From Miltoncostaea sp963703045 (GTDB taxonomy: Bacteria; Actinomycetota; Thermoleophilia; Miltoncostaeales; Miltoncostaeaceae), in NCBI GenBank assembly GCA_963703045.1, contig OY969782.1, forward strand, positions 2,801,461 through 2,865,460: a stretch of DNA of 64,000 nucleotides, in the 5' to 3' direction. Below, piece by piece: positions 26,163-34,403 of this stretch; position 1 is the stretch's first letter; every line of letters starts with the position of its first letter. The translations under genes were made by a program, and so were the position numbers. The notes under the pieces were generated by a model. That model was given only the letters and a program-made list of their open reading frames with translations, ran no database searches and was not told where the DNA came from.

Positions 26163-27074
26163 GTGCGCGTCGCCTTCGCCGGGAGCCCCGAGGCGGCGGT
26201 CGGGCCGCTGCGGGCCCTGGCCGCCTCCCCGCACGAGGTCGCCGTGGTCGTCTCGCAGCCCGATCGCCCGCGCGGGCGCCGCGGCGCGCCGACGCCCACC
26301 CCCGTCGCGGCGGCGGCGATCGAGCTCGGTATCCCCCTGCTGCGGCCGCGGACGATCAACGACCCCGAAGTGCTGGAGCAGATTCGCGCGACCGGCGTCG
26401 AGGCGCTCGCCGTCGTGGCGTTCGGGCAGATACTGCGCGACGCCGTGCTCGACAGCTGGCCGTGCGTGAACGTCCACTTCTCGCTGCTGCCCGCCTACCG
26501 CGGGGCGGCGCCGGTCGAGCGCGCCATCATGGACGGCGTCGCCGAGACCGGCGTGACGATCATGCGCATGGACGCGGGGCTCGACACCGGCCCGATGCTC
26601 GCCACCGAGCGCACGGCCGTCGGGCCCGACGACGACGCGGGGGCGCTCGTGGGCCGGCTGTCGGACATGGGCGGGCCGCTGCTCGTGCGCGTGCTCGCCG
26701 ACATCGGCGCCGGCCGCGCGGTCGAGACGGTGCAGCCCGAGGAGGGCGTCTCGATCGCCCCCAAGATCACCGCCGACGACCGGCCGCTCGACCTCGCCCG
26801 CCCGGCGCCCGAGCTGGGGCGTCGCGTGCGTGCCCTCTCGCCCCACATCGGCGCCACCTGCGCCATCGACGGCGAGCCGTTCAAGGTGTGGCGCGCCGTC
26901 GCCCTGGACGAGACCGCGCCGCCGGGCCTGTCGTCGCGCGACGGACGGCTGCTCGCCGGGTGCGCGGAGGGGTCGCTCGAGATACTCGAGCTGCAGCCGC
27001 CCGGCAAGGGGCGGATGGACGCGGGCAGCTTCCTGCGCGGATGGCGGGGGTCTCTCGAGTGGACGACGGCGTGA
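26163..27074 (+). CDS. fmt: Methionyl-tRNA formyltransferase
   Basis: The 303-residue enzyme formylates initiator Met-tRNA using 10-formyl-THF. The catalytic Asn103 and His105 lie in NVHFSLLPAYRGAAP, and the catalytic Asp in MDAGLDTGPML. The C-terminal OB-like tRNA-binding domain ends in LQPPGKGRMDAGSFLRG. GTG at 26163 gives the family start MRVAFAGSPEAA. Its stop overlaps the rsmB GTG (GTGA). The N-terminal substrate loop PTPVAAAAIELGIP is normal. Confidence 0.96.
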   Translation: MRVAFAGSPEAAVGPLRALAASPHEVAVVVSQPDRPRGRRGAPTPTPVAAAAIELGIPLLRPRTINDPEVLEQIRATGVEALAVVAFGQILRDAVLDSWPCVNVHFSLLPAYRGAAPVERAIMDGVAETGVTIMRMDAGLDTGPMLATERTAVGPDDDAGALVGRLSDMGGPLLVRVLADIGAGRAVETVQPEEGVSIAPKITADDRPLDLARPAPELGRRVRALSPHIGATCAIDGEPFKVWRAVALDETAPPGLSSRDGRLLAGCAEGSLEILELQPPGKGRMDAGSFLRGWRGSLEWTTA

Positions 27075-28415
27075 GCACGGCGACCGATGCCCGCGAGGGC
27101 GGGGTCGCGCGCGAGCGCGGCGTCGCGCTCAAGGTGCTGCGCCGGGTCGACGACGGGGCCTACGCCGACCGCGCGCTGACCGCCGAGGCGCGGCGCGCCG
27201 AGCTCGACCCGCGCTCGCGCGGCCAGGCGATGCGGCTCGCGTACGGCGCGGTGCAGCGCCGCCGGACGCTCGACTGGCTGATCGACGGCGCGCTCGACCG
27301 TCCCGCCGCCCTCGAGCCCGCCGTGCGCGACATCCTGCGCCTCGGCGCCTACGAGCTGGTCTTCTCGGACGGGGTCCCCGACCACGCGGCGGTTGACCAG
27401 GCCGTGCGGCAGGCCCGCGGCCTGCGCGGCGCGAAGGCGCGCTCGTCGGCCCGGGCGGGCATCGTGAACGCGGTCATGCGCCGCCTGGCGGGCGACGCGT
27501 CGGCGCGCCTCGCGGAGCTCGGCGAGCAGGGCGCCGCGAGCGCGGCCCTGCTGCCACTCCATGCCCGACTGGATCGCGGCGAAGCTGGTCGAGTCGCTCG
27601 GCGAGGAGGACGCGGTCGGCGTGATGCGCGCGGCCGGCGAGCCCGCCGAGTCGGCGCTGCGCTGGAACCCCCTGCGCGGTCCGCGGGCGACCCTCGAGGC
27701 GGCCCTGCCCGAGGGGTGGCGCCGCGACCCGCTCGTGCCCGAGGCCTACGTCCTGCCCGGCGCGTTCGCGCTCGAGGACTCCGAGGTGTGGGCGCGCGGC
27801 CGGGCGATGGGGCAGAGCCGGGCCTCGCAGCTGGTGTCGCACGTCGTGGCACCGCGCGCGGGCGAGCGCATCCTCGACCTCTGCGCGGCGCCGGGTGCCA
27901 AGACGAGCCACCTCGCGGCGCTGGCCGGCGGCGGCGCCCGCATCACGGCCGTCGAGCTGCGCCCCGCGCGCGCCCAGGCGCTGCGCGCCCTCGTGCACCG
28001 CATGGGGGCCGTGGCCGACGTGGTCGAGGGGGATGCCCTCGAGGTCCCGCTGGAGGGGGGCTACGACGCCGTCCTGGTCGACCCGCCGTGCACCGGACTC
28101 GGCGTGCTCTCGGCACGTCCGGACGCGCGCTGGCGCCGTCGCGAGGAGGCCCTCGAGCCGCTCACGCGGTTGCAGTCCGCCCTGCTCTCGCGGGCGCTCG
28201 AGCTGACGCGTCCCGGCGGCCGGGTGGTCTACTCGACCTGCACGCTCATCGCGGCCGAGAACGAGGACGTCGTGCGCGCGGCGGGCGCCCCGCTCGACGA
28301 CCTCGGCGCGCAGTTCCCCGAGCTCGCGCACCCTCGGCTCGACGGCGCGCTGCTGACGCTGCCCCACCGCCACGGCACCGACGGGTTCTTCGTCGCCCGG
28401 CTGCGCCGGCCGTGA
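27071..28415 (+). pseudogene. rsmB: 16S rRNA m5C967 methyltransferase, interrupted by one frameshift
   Basis: The product would methylate C967 of 16S rRNA. From GTG 27071 (GTGA overlap with fmt) the NusB-like domain is read (DILRLGAYELVFSDGVPDHA, ARAGIVNAVMRRLAG). Near 27554 the frame slips. HSMPDWIAAKLVES and the SAM domain continue in the next frame: LDLCAAPGAKTSHLAAL, DPPCTGLGVLSARPD with its conserved Cys and YSTCTLIAAENE with the catalytic Cys. Taking out one C of CC at 27554-27555 gives 447 residues, the usual length. One extra base in an otherwise intact gene again suggests sequence error. Confidence 0.88.
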
Positions 28416-29086
28416 GCCTGGCGCTCCCACGCGATCCGGTGGTGCTGCCGTCGGTGATGTCGGCCGACATGCTCGCGCTCGGGGCCCAGGTGTCGGCCCT
28501 CGCCGCAGCCGGGGCGCGCGCCTTCCACGTCGACGTGATGGACGGCGCGTTCGTCCCCAACCTGACCGTCGGGCCCGACTGGACCCGGGCGCTCGCGGGC
28601 GCCGCCCACGCGCACGACGCCCTCGTCGACGTGCACCTCATGGTGGCGCGGCCCGCCGAGATGATCCCGCTCTTCGCCCCCCACGCCGACGCGATCACGG
28701 TCCACGTCGAGGCCGATCCGCACCCGCACCGCCTGCTCGGATCGATCCGGGACGCGGGCTGCCACGCGGGGCTCGCGCTCAACCCGGGCACGCCGGTGGA
28801 GCACGTCGCGGAGCTCGCCGACGAGCTCGACTACGTCAACGTGCTGGCGGTCGACCCGGGCTTCGCGGGCCAGTCCTTCATCGCGTCGACGCCCCGTCGC
28901 ATCGCCCGCCTGCGCGAGCTGCTGCCGGAGCGGGTCGTGATCGAGGTGGACGGCGGCATCGGCACGGCGACGCTGCCGGGGGCCCGGGCGGCGGGCGCCA
29001 CGATGCTCGTGTCGGCCTCGTCGGTCTTCGGGGCCCCCGACCCGCTCGCCGCGTTCCGCGCCCTCCGGGAGCTGGCCGCGGCGTGA
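28412..29086 (+). CDS. rpe: Ribulose-phosphate 3-epimerase
   Basis: The 224-residue TIM-barrel enzyme interconverts ribulose 5-phosphate and xylulose 5-phosphate. Signatures are LPSVMSADM, HVDVMDGAFVPNLTVGP with metal ligands, VDVHLMV, LALNPGTPVE, VDPGFAGQSFI and VDGGIG. GTG 28412 overlaps the rsmB stop and its stop overlaps ribD, both as GTGA. Ribulose 5-phosphate is also the substrate of RibBA three genes downstream, so the placement makes metabolic sense. Confidence 0.96.
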   Translation: MSLALPRDPVVLPSVMSADMLALGAQVSALAAAGARAFHVDVMDGAFVPNLTVGPDWTRALAGAAHAHDALVDVHLMVARPAEMIPLFAPHADAITVHVEADPHPHRLLGSIRDAGCHAGLALNPGTPVEHVAELADELDYVNVLAVDPGFAGQSFIASTPRRIARLRELLPERVVIEVDGGIGTATLPGARAAGATMLVSASSVFGAPDPLAAFRALRELAAA

Positions 29087-30225
29087 CCACCGCGGCTGCG
29101 CCGGTCACCGTGCTGGAGCGCGCCGCGCTCGGGCGGGCGCGCGAGCTCGCGGTGCGGGGCCGGGGGCGGGTGAGCCCCAACCCCCTCGTCGGCGCGGTGG
29201 TGCTGCGCGACGGGACGACGGTCGCCGAGGGGTGGCACGAGGGGCCGGGGCTGCCCCACGCCGAGGCGATGGCCCTGGCGACGGCCGGCGACGAGGCCCG
29301 GGGGTCGACCGTCGTGTGCACCCTCGAGCCGTGCTCGCACCACGGCCGCACCCCGCCCTGCGCCGACGCCCTCGTCGCGGCCGGCGTCGCGCGGGTGGTG
29401 GTGGGCCTGCCCGACCCGCTCGAGCGCGGGCGCGCCGGGGGCCGTGCCGTGCTCGAGGCCGCGGGCGTCGAGGTGGTCGTCGCCGAGGGCGACGAGCGCC
29501 GGGCGTGCGCCGAGCTGGTGTCGGCGTTCCTCACGGCCGCCCTCACCGGCCGGCCCGAGGTGACGCTGAAGCTGGCCACGAGCCTCGACGGCCGCATCGC
29601 GACCGCGTCCGGCGAGAGCCGGTGGATCTCGGGCCCCGCCTCGCGCGCGCTCGTGCACCGCTGGCGGGCCGACTCGGACGCCGTGGCCGTCGGTCTCGGC
29701 ACCGCGCTCGCCGACGATCCCCGGCTGACCGCCCGCGACGTGGAGGGCCCGGTGCGCCAGCCCGCCCGGGTGGTGTTCGACTCGTCGGCCCGTCTGCCGA
29801 CCGGGTCGGCCCTGGTGCGCGACGCCCACGCCGCCCCGGTCATCGTGCTGGCCGGCGCGGACGCCCCCGCCGACCGGGTCGCGGCGCTCCGCGCCCACGG
29901 CGTCGAGGTCGAGCTGCTCGACGGACCCGCGCCCGAACGCATCGCGGCCGGGCTGGACGCCCTGGGCGCCCGCGGCCTCCAGTCGATGCTGGTCGAGGGC
30001 GGCGCCGTGCTGGCCGGGGCGCTCGTCGCCGCGGGCGCCGTCGACCGCGTGGCGTGGTTCCTGGCGCCGATGCTGATCGGGGGGGACGGCGCGCCCACGG
30101 CACTGGCCGGCGAGGGCGTGCGGGCGCTGGCCGACGCGCCGCGGCTCGTGGACGCGAGCTCGGGACGGGTGGGCGACGACGTGCTGGTCACCGGGCGGCT
30201 GCGCCCCGTGCCGGGGGTCGGCTGA
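29083..30225 (+). CDS. ribD: Bifunctional riboflavin biosynthesis deaminase/reductase
   Basis: The 380-residue enzyme does the second and third steps from GTP. The deaminase domain (to ~145) has the zinc motifs PHAEAMAL and EPCSHHGRTPPC. The reductase domain begins at LKLATSLDGRIATASGESRW and carries the substrate-binding SMLVEGG. GTG 29083 overlaps rpe as GTGA. Its stop overlaps the ribE ATG by one base (TGATG). Length and domain order are normal. Confidence 0.95.
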   Translation: MTTAAAPVTVLERAALGRARELAVRGRGRVSPNPLVGAVVLRDGTTVAEGWHEGPGLPHAEAMALATAGDEARGSTVVCTLEPCSHHGRTPPCADALVAAGVARVVVGLPDPLERGRAGGRAVLEAAGVEVVVAEGDERRACAELVSAFLTAALTGRPEVTLKLATSLDGRIATASGESRWISGPASRALVHRWRADSDAVAVGLGTALADDPRLTARDVEGPVRQPARVVFDSSARLPTGSALVRDAHAAPVIVLAGADAPADRVAALRAHGVEVELLDGPAPERIAAGLDALGARGLQSMLVEGGAVLAGALVAAGAVDRVAWFLAPMLIGGDGAPTALAGEGVRALADAPRLVDASSGRVGDDVLVTGRLRPVPGVG

Positions 30226-30839
30226 TGTTCACGGGCCTCGTGGAGGAGGGTGGCGTCGTCGAGCGCGTGGTCCCGGCCGCCGAGGGGGCGCGGCTGGTCA
30301 TCGGCGCGCGGGTCGTGCTCGAGGGCCTCGCCATCGGCGACTCGGTCGCCGTCAACGGCGCCTGCCTCACCGCGGTCGAGATCTCCGCCTCCTCGTTCGC
30401 CGTTGACGCGGTGGCCGAGACCCTGAGGCGCACCTCGCTCGGGGGCGCCGAGCCCGGCGACCGTGTCAACCTGGAACGGCCGATGCGCCTGGGCGACCGT
30501 CTCGACGGCCACCTCGTGCAGGGGCACGTGGACGGGGTCGGCGCCGTGCGCGCCGCGCGCCCGGAGGGCGGCAGCACGATCCTCGAGATCGCCGCGCCCG
30601 CCGACCTGCTGCGCTACGTCGTCGAGAAGGGGAGCATCACGGTGGACGGTGTCAGCCTGACGGTGGCCGCGCGTCTCGCGGACGCCTTCACGGTGGCGCT
30701 CATACCGCACACGATGTCCGTCACCACGCTGGGACCGCAGGCCGTCGGCCGTCCGGTGAACCTCGAGGTGGATGTGCTGGCAAAATACGTCGAGGCGCTG
30801 GCGGCGCCGTACGCCCGGCCGGGAGGAGACATCCGATGA
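30225..30839 (+). CDS. ribE: Riboflavin synthase, alpha chain
   Basis: The 204-residue trimer-forming enzyme dismutates two lumazines to riboflavin. It shows the two lumazine-binding repeats: MFTGLVEEGG with VNGACLTAV, and HLVQGHVDGVG with VDGVSLTVA. IPHTMSVTTLG near the C-terminus is typical. GGAGGAG close to its end serves as the ribosome binding site of ribBA, whose ATG overlaps this stop (ATGA). Confidence 0.95.
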   Translation: MFTGLVEEGGVVERVVPAAEGARLVIGARVVLEGLAIGDSVAVNGACLTAVEISASSFAVDAVAETLRRTSLGGAEPGDRVNLERPMRLGDRLDGHLVQGHVDGVGAVRAARPEGGSTILEIAAPADLLRYVVEKGSITVDGVSLTVAARLADAFTVALIPHTMSVTTLGPQAVGRPVNLEVDVLAKYVEALAAPYARPGGDIR

Positions 30840-32107
30840 GCACGAGCAGGACGACCGAGTTCGCCACCGTCAGCGAGGCGATCGAGGAGATCCGCGCGGG
30901 CCGGATGGTGGTCATCCTCGACTCCGAGGACCGCGAGAACGAGGGCGACCTCGTGATGGCGGCCCAGTTCGCCACGCCCGAGGCGATCAACTTCATGGCG
31001 ACCCACGGCCGCGGGTTGATCTGCCTGGCCCTCACGGACGTCCGCTGCGACCAGCTCGGCCTCAAGCCGGTCGTCCGCCAGAACGAGAGCGCGTACGCGA
31101 CCGCCTTCACCGAGCCGATCGAGGCCCGCCACGGCATCACCACCGGCATCTCGGCCCCGGACCGCTCGCGCACGATCATGGTCGCGATCGACCCGGACAC
31201 CGGCCCCGAGGACATCGTGAAGCCGGGCCACGTCTTCCCCCTGCGCGCCAAGCCGGGCGGGGTGCTCGAGCGGGCGGGGCACACCGAGGCGGCGGTCGAC
31301 CTGTCGCGGCTGGCCGGCCTCATCCCGGCGGGCGTCATCTGCGAGATCAGCAACGCCGACGGCACGATGGCGCGGGTGCCGGAGCTGCTGCCCTACGCGG
31401 CCGAGCACGGCCTCAAGATCATCACGATCGCCCAGCTCATCGAGCACCGCCGCCGCACCGAGCGCCTCATCGAGCGCGGCACGGCGGCCCGCCTGCCCAC
31501 CGAGTACGGCGACTGGGTGGCGATCGGGTTCCGCTCGATCCTCGACGGCAAGCACCACCTGGCGATGATCAAGGGCGAGGTCGACGGCGCGCGGGACGTG
31601 CTGGTGCGCGTCCACTCCGAGTGCCTGACCGGCGACGTCTTCGGCTCGCAGCGCTGCGACTGCGGCGCGCAGCTGCGCGCGGCGATGCGCACGATCGCCG
31701 AGGAGGGGCGGGGCGTGCTGCTCTACATCGCCCAGGAGGGACGCGGCATCGGCCTGCTCAACAAGCTGCGGGCCTACGAGCTGCAGGACCAGGGGCTCGA
31801 CACCGTCCAGGCCAACCTCGAGCTCGGCTTCCCGCCCGACCTGCGCGACTACGGCATCGGCGCCCAGATCCTGGTCGACCTCGGCCTCACGTCGATCCGG
31901 CTGCTGACCAACAACCCGAAGAAGATCGTGGGACTCGAGGGCTACGGGCTGTCGGTGATCGACCGGGTGCCGATCGAGATGGAGCCGGTCGGCGACAACG
32001 TCGAGTACCTGCGCGCCAAGCGCGACAAGATGGGGCACATCCTGCACCACCAGGACCTGCGCTTCGACGCGGACGGCGGAGGCGCCGTCAGGGACGGCGA
32101 GGACTGA
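30836..32107 (+). CDS. ribBA: DHBP synthase / GTP cyclohydrolase II
   Basis: A 423-residue bifunctional enzyme supplying both riboflavin precursors. The RibB half has LDSEDRENEGDLVMAA, THGRGLICLAL and RAGHTEAAVDL. The RibA half (from ~215) has the zinc motif SECLTGDVFGSQRCDCG and QEGRGIGLLNKLRAYELQD. Both active sites look complete. ATG 30836 is preceded by GGAGGAG at 8 bases. Its stop overlaps ribH by one base. Confidence 0.97.
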   Translation: MSTSRTTEFATVSEAIEEIRAGRMVVILDSEDRENEGDLVMAAQFATPEAINFMATHGRGLICLALTDVRCDQLGLKPVVRQNESAYATAFTEPIEARHGITTGISAPDRSRTIMVAIDPDTGPEDIVKPGHVFPLRAKPGGVLERAGHTEAAVDLSRLAGLIPAGVICEISNADGTMARVPELLPYAAEHGLKIITIAQLIEHRRRTERLIERGTAARLPTEYGDWVAIGFRSILDGKHHLAMIKGEVDGARDVLVRVHSECLTGDVFGSQRCDCGAQLRAAMRTIAEEGRGVLLYIAQEGRGIGLLNKLRAYELQDQGLDTVQANLELGFPPDLRDYGIGAQILVDLGLTSIRLLTNNPKKIVGLEGYGLSVIDRVPIEMEPVGDNVEYLRAKRDKMGHILHHQDLRFDADGGGAVRDGED

Positions 32108-32586
32108 TGGCGCGCATCGGGCCGCCCCCGCCGGCGCCGCGGCTCGAGCACCCCGGCATCCGGATGGCGGCGGTCGTCGCCGGGTTCCACCGCGATCTGA
32201 GCGAGATGCTCCTGGAGGGCGCGCGCACCCGCCTGCGCGAGGCCGGCCTGCCGGAGGGGCTCCTGGAGGACACCTGGGTGCCCGGAGCCTTCGAGCTGCC
32301 CCTCGCCGCGCGCTCGATGGCGCTGCGCCGCCGCTATTCGGCGATCATCGCGCTCGGCGTCGTCATCCGGGGCGAGACGGCCCACTTCGACCACATCTGC
32401 TCGGCCGCCTCGAGCGGCCTCATGCGGGTGGGGCTCGACACCGGGGTGCCGTGCGCGTTCGGGGTGCTCACCACCGAGAACCGCGCCCAGGCCGAGGCCC
32501 GCGCCGGTGGCGACAAGGGCAACGCGGGCTCCGACGCCGCCGACGCCGCCGTGGTCATGGCCAACCTCGTCGCCGAGGGCAGGTAG
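32107..32586 (+). CDS. ribH: 6,7-dimethyl-8-ribityllumazine synthase
   Basis: The 159-residue enzyme joins the two branches to make lumazine. Family marks are VPGAFELPLAARSMA, IIALGVVIRGETAHFDHICS with the catalytic His, and FGVLTTENRAQAEARAG with the phosphate-binding Arg. The proline-rich first 15 residues are an unremarkable extension. It is the last gene of the operon and is followed by a hairpin at 32624-32666. Confidence 0.95.
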   Translation: MARIGPPPPAPRLEHPGIRMAAVVAGFHRDLSEMLLEGARTRLREAGLPEGLLEDTWVPGAFELPLAARSMALRRRYSAIIALGVVIRGETAHFDHICSAASSGLMRVGLDTGVPCAFGVLTTENRAQAEARAGGDKGNAGSDAADAAVVMANLVAEGR

Positions 32587-32623
32587 CGGAGCGGAGTAGT
32601 TTCGGCAGTCGGTGCCGCCGTCC

Positions 32624-32666
32624 GCGCCGTTCTCGCGATGGGTGGCGAAGCCGCCGCGAGAGGCGC
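32624..32666 (+). terminator. Imperfect long hairpin after ribH
   Basis: Nested arms GCGCC/GGCGC, TCTCGC/GCGAGA and GGTGGC/GCCGCC (one G-U pair) form a long stem with small bulges around a GAA loop, 37 bases after the ribH stop. There is no U-tract. It is the likely end of the def-to-ribH transcript. Confidence 0.5.
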
Positions 32667-32730
32667 GTGTCGCGACGGAGAAATCATTCGGATTCGGTAA
32701 TCCCTTCGGACTCCGAGCCCTTTCGGGGGA

Positions 32731-32736
32731 TAGGGT
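32731..32736 (+). promoter_or_regulatory. Candidate -10 box for the secreted-protein gene
   Basis: TAGGGT lies 37 bases before ATG 32774, inside the least GC-rich stretch of the window (about 32680-32730, with ATTCGG and TTCGGA repeats). GGAGAG at 32765 is the ribosome binding site. Confidence 0.3.
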
Positions 32737-32773
32737 CGCCGACGGGGTGGCCGTCCGCGAACCTGGAGAGAAC

Positions 32774-33496
32774 ATGACCCATCGCAGCACCCGGCGCCGT
32801 GGCGCCCTCGCACTCCTCGTGGCGCCCGCGGCCCTCGCGGCCGTCCCGGCCCTCGCGAGCGCCACGCCGGTGATCGCCGCAGACGCGATCTGCATCCGCC
32901 CCGTGCAGTCCACGTCGGGGGGGCTCACCGCCCCACCGCTCGCCGTGACGGGGTCGGGCTTCGGGCCCGGCGCCCAGGTGACCCTGCGCCGCGGTGCCCG
33001 CAGCCTCTCCGGGGTCGCGGGCGCCGACGGCACCATCTCGGCCCGGCTCAGCGTGTTCGACCTGCTCACCGGCACCGCCCCGAGGTCCACGCCGTTCACG
33101 GTCGTGGCCGAGGACGCGGGCGGCCCCGGCGGCAACCCACCGGCGCAGGGCGTGAGCAACACCATCAACCTGCGCGCCGCGCCGCTCGCCTTCAGCGCCA
33201 CGCCCAGGCGGGCGCGGCCCTCGGCGAAGGTGACGTTCAGGCTGTCCGGCTTCGCGCCGGACCGGCCGATCTACGCGCACTACCGGTACCGCGGGAAGGT
33301 CCGCGCCAACGTGGCGCTCGGCCGTGCCAGCAACCCCTGCGGCCTCCTCACCGTGAAGCGACGCCAGATCCCGGTCGCGAACGCGCAGACCGGCCTGTGG
33401 CGCGTCCAGTTCGACCAGAGCCGGACGTTCTCGGCGCGGTCGACCCCGCGCCTGTCGGCGAGCATCACCGTCTACAAGAGGTACGTGAACGGGTAG
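32774..33496 (+). CDS. Secreted protein with Ig-like beta domain
   Basis: A 240-residue exported protein of unknown function. The signal peptide has basic HRSTRRR, a hydrophobic core and ALASA before the mature end near residue 31. The rest looks all-beta: PLAVTGSGFGPGAQVTLRR resembles an IPT/Ig-like surface domain, and a second unit (TFRLSGFAPDRPIYAHYRYR) recalls the first. Two cysteines in the mature part could form a disulfide. GGAGAG precedes the ATG by 7 bases. Proteins of this build are common in Thermoleophilia-type actinobacteria (general knowledge, not tested here). Confidence 0.6.
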   Translation: MTHRSTRRRGALALLVAPAALAAVPALASATPVIAADAICIRPVQSTSGGLTAPPLAVTGSGFGPGAQVTLRRGARSLSGVAGADGTISARLSVFDLLTGTAPRSTPFTVVAEDAGGPGGNPPAQGVSNTINLRAAPLAFSATPRRARPSAKVTFRLSGFAPDRPIYAHYRYRGKVRANVALGRASNPCGLLTVKRRQIPVANAQTGLWRVQFDQSRTFSARSTPRLSASITVYKRYVNG

Positions 33497-33501
33497 CCGC
33501 C

Positions 33502-33545
33502 GCGGGGAGCTGCGGACCCGCTCCGGCGGGTCCGCAGCTCCCCGC
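33502..33545 (+). terminator. Perfect 19-bp hairpin after the secreted-protein gene
   Basis: Arms 33502-33520 and 33527-33545 are exact inverted repeats (GCGGGGAGCTGCGGACCCG and complement) around CTCCGG, 5 bases after the stop. It is the longest perfect stem I found in the window. Confidence 0.8.
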
Positions 33546-33560
33546 AGGGTCCCGGTGGAC

Positions 33561-33566
33561 TAGGTT
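33561..33566 (+). promoter_or_regulatory. Candidate -10 box for the HAD/GH65 pair
   Basis: TAGGTT follows the hairpin at 33502-33545 and lies 73 bases before GTG 33640, which has its own GGAGG site. It matches the TAnnnT pattern seen before other genes here. Confidence 0.35.
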
Positions 33567-33639
33567 CCCCGCGACGACCGACTCACCGGTGGCCGTGGAG
33601 CCGCCGTACGTCCCGTCCCGCACGCCGGAGGTCCGACCC

Positions 33640-34403
33640 GTGACCACGCACGTCTCGCGCCTGGCCGGTCTGCGCGGCATCCTGTTCGACCTCGACGGGG
33701 TCCTCACCCCGACGGCCGAGGTCCACATGCGGGCGTGGGGGCGGATGTTCTCCGCCGCCCTGGCGGCGCGCGGCGTCGTCGAGCCGTACACCGACGCCGA
33801 CTACTTCGCCCACATCGACGGCAGGCCACGCCTCGACGGGGTCCGGGCGATGCTCGCGTCGCGCGGGATCGTGTTGCCCGAGGGCGCGCCCGACGACGAC
33901 CCCGTCGCCGAGACGGTCGCCGGTCTCGGCAACCGCAAGAACGCCGCGTTCACCGCCGAGCTCGCGGAGGGCGGGGTCACGCCCGTACCCCGGCTCGGTC
34001 GCGTTCCTCGACGCGGCGATCGACGGCGGGCCTGGCGGTCGCGGTCGTCTCGAGCTCGCGCAACGCCGAGTCGGTGCTGCGCGCCGCCGGGCTCCGCGAC
34101 CGGTTCGCGCGTGTCGTCGACGGCGAGGTCGCGGCGGCCGCGGAATTGCCCGGCAAACCCGCGCCCGACACCTACCTGCACGGCGCGCGCCTCCTCGGCC
34201 TGGGGGCGGAGGAGTGTGTCGTCGTCGAGGACGCCCACTCCGGGGTGCAGGCGGGGCGCGCCGGGGGCTTCGGCCTGGTGGTCGGCGTCGATCGGGGCGC
34301 CGGAGCGCTGGAACTGCTCGCCTCCGGTGCCGATCTCGTGGTGGAGGACCTCGCCGAGATGATCCCCGACCTGCCGCCCGCCGACCCCCGGGACCGCGCA
34401 TGA
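33640..34403 (+). pseudogene. Beta-phosphoglucomutase-like HAD hydrolase, interrupted by two frameshifts
   Basis: From GTG 33640 (GGAGG 9 bases upstream) the frame gives the HAD motif I ILFDLDGVLTPTAEVH with nucleophile and acid Asp. Near 33985 the frame shifts one base (VTP then YPGSVAFLDAAIDGG), and near 34030 again (LAVAVVSSSRNAESVL). Motif III (LPGKPAPDTYL) and motif IV (VVEDAHSGVQAGRAGG) follow. Removing one base at each place gives 253 residues, normal for the family. The product would turn beta-glucose 1-phosphate into glucose 6-phosphate. Its stop overlaps the GH65 gene as ATGA, the same pairing as Mycobacterium tuberculosis Rv3400-Rv3401. Confidence 0.85.

Noticed and set aside
28995..29090. 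An FMN riboswitch before ribD
   Set aside because: ribD starts inside the rpe stop codon, leaving no leader, and no RFN element is visible before def.
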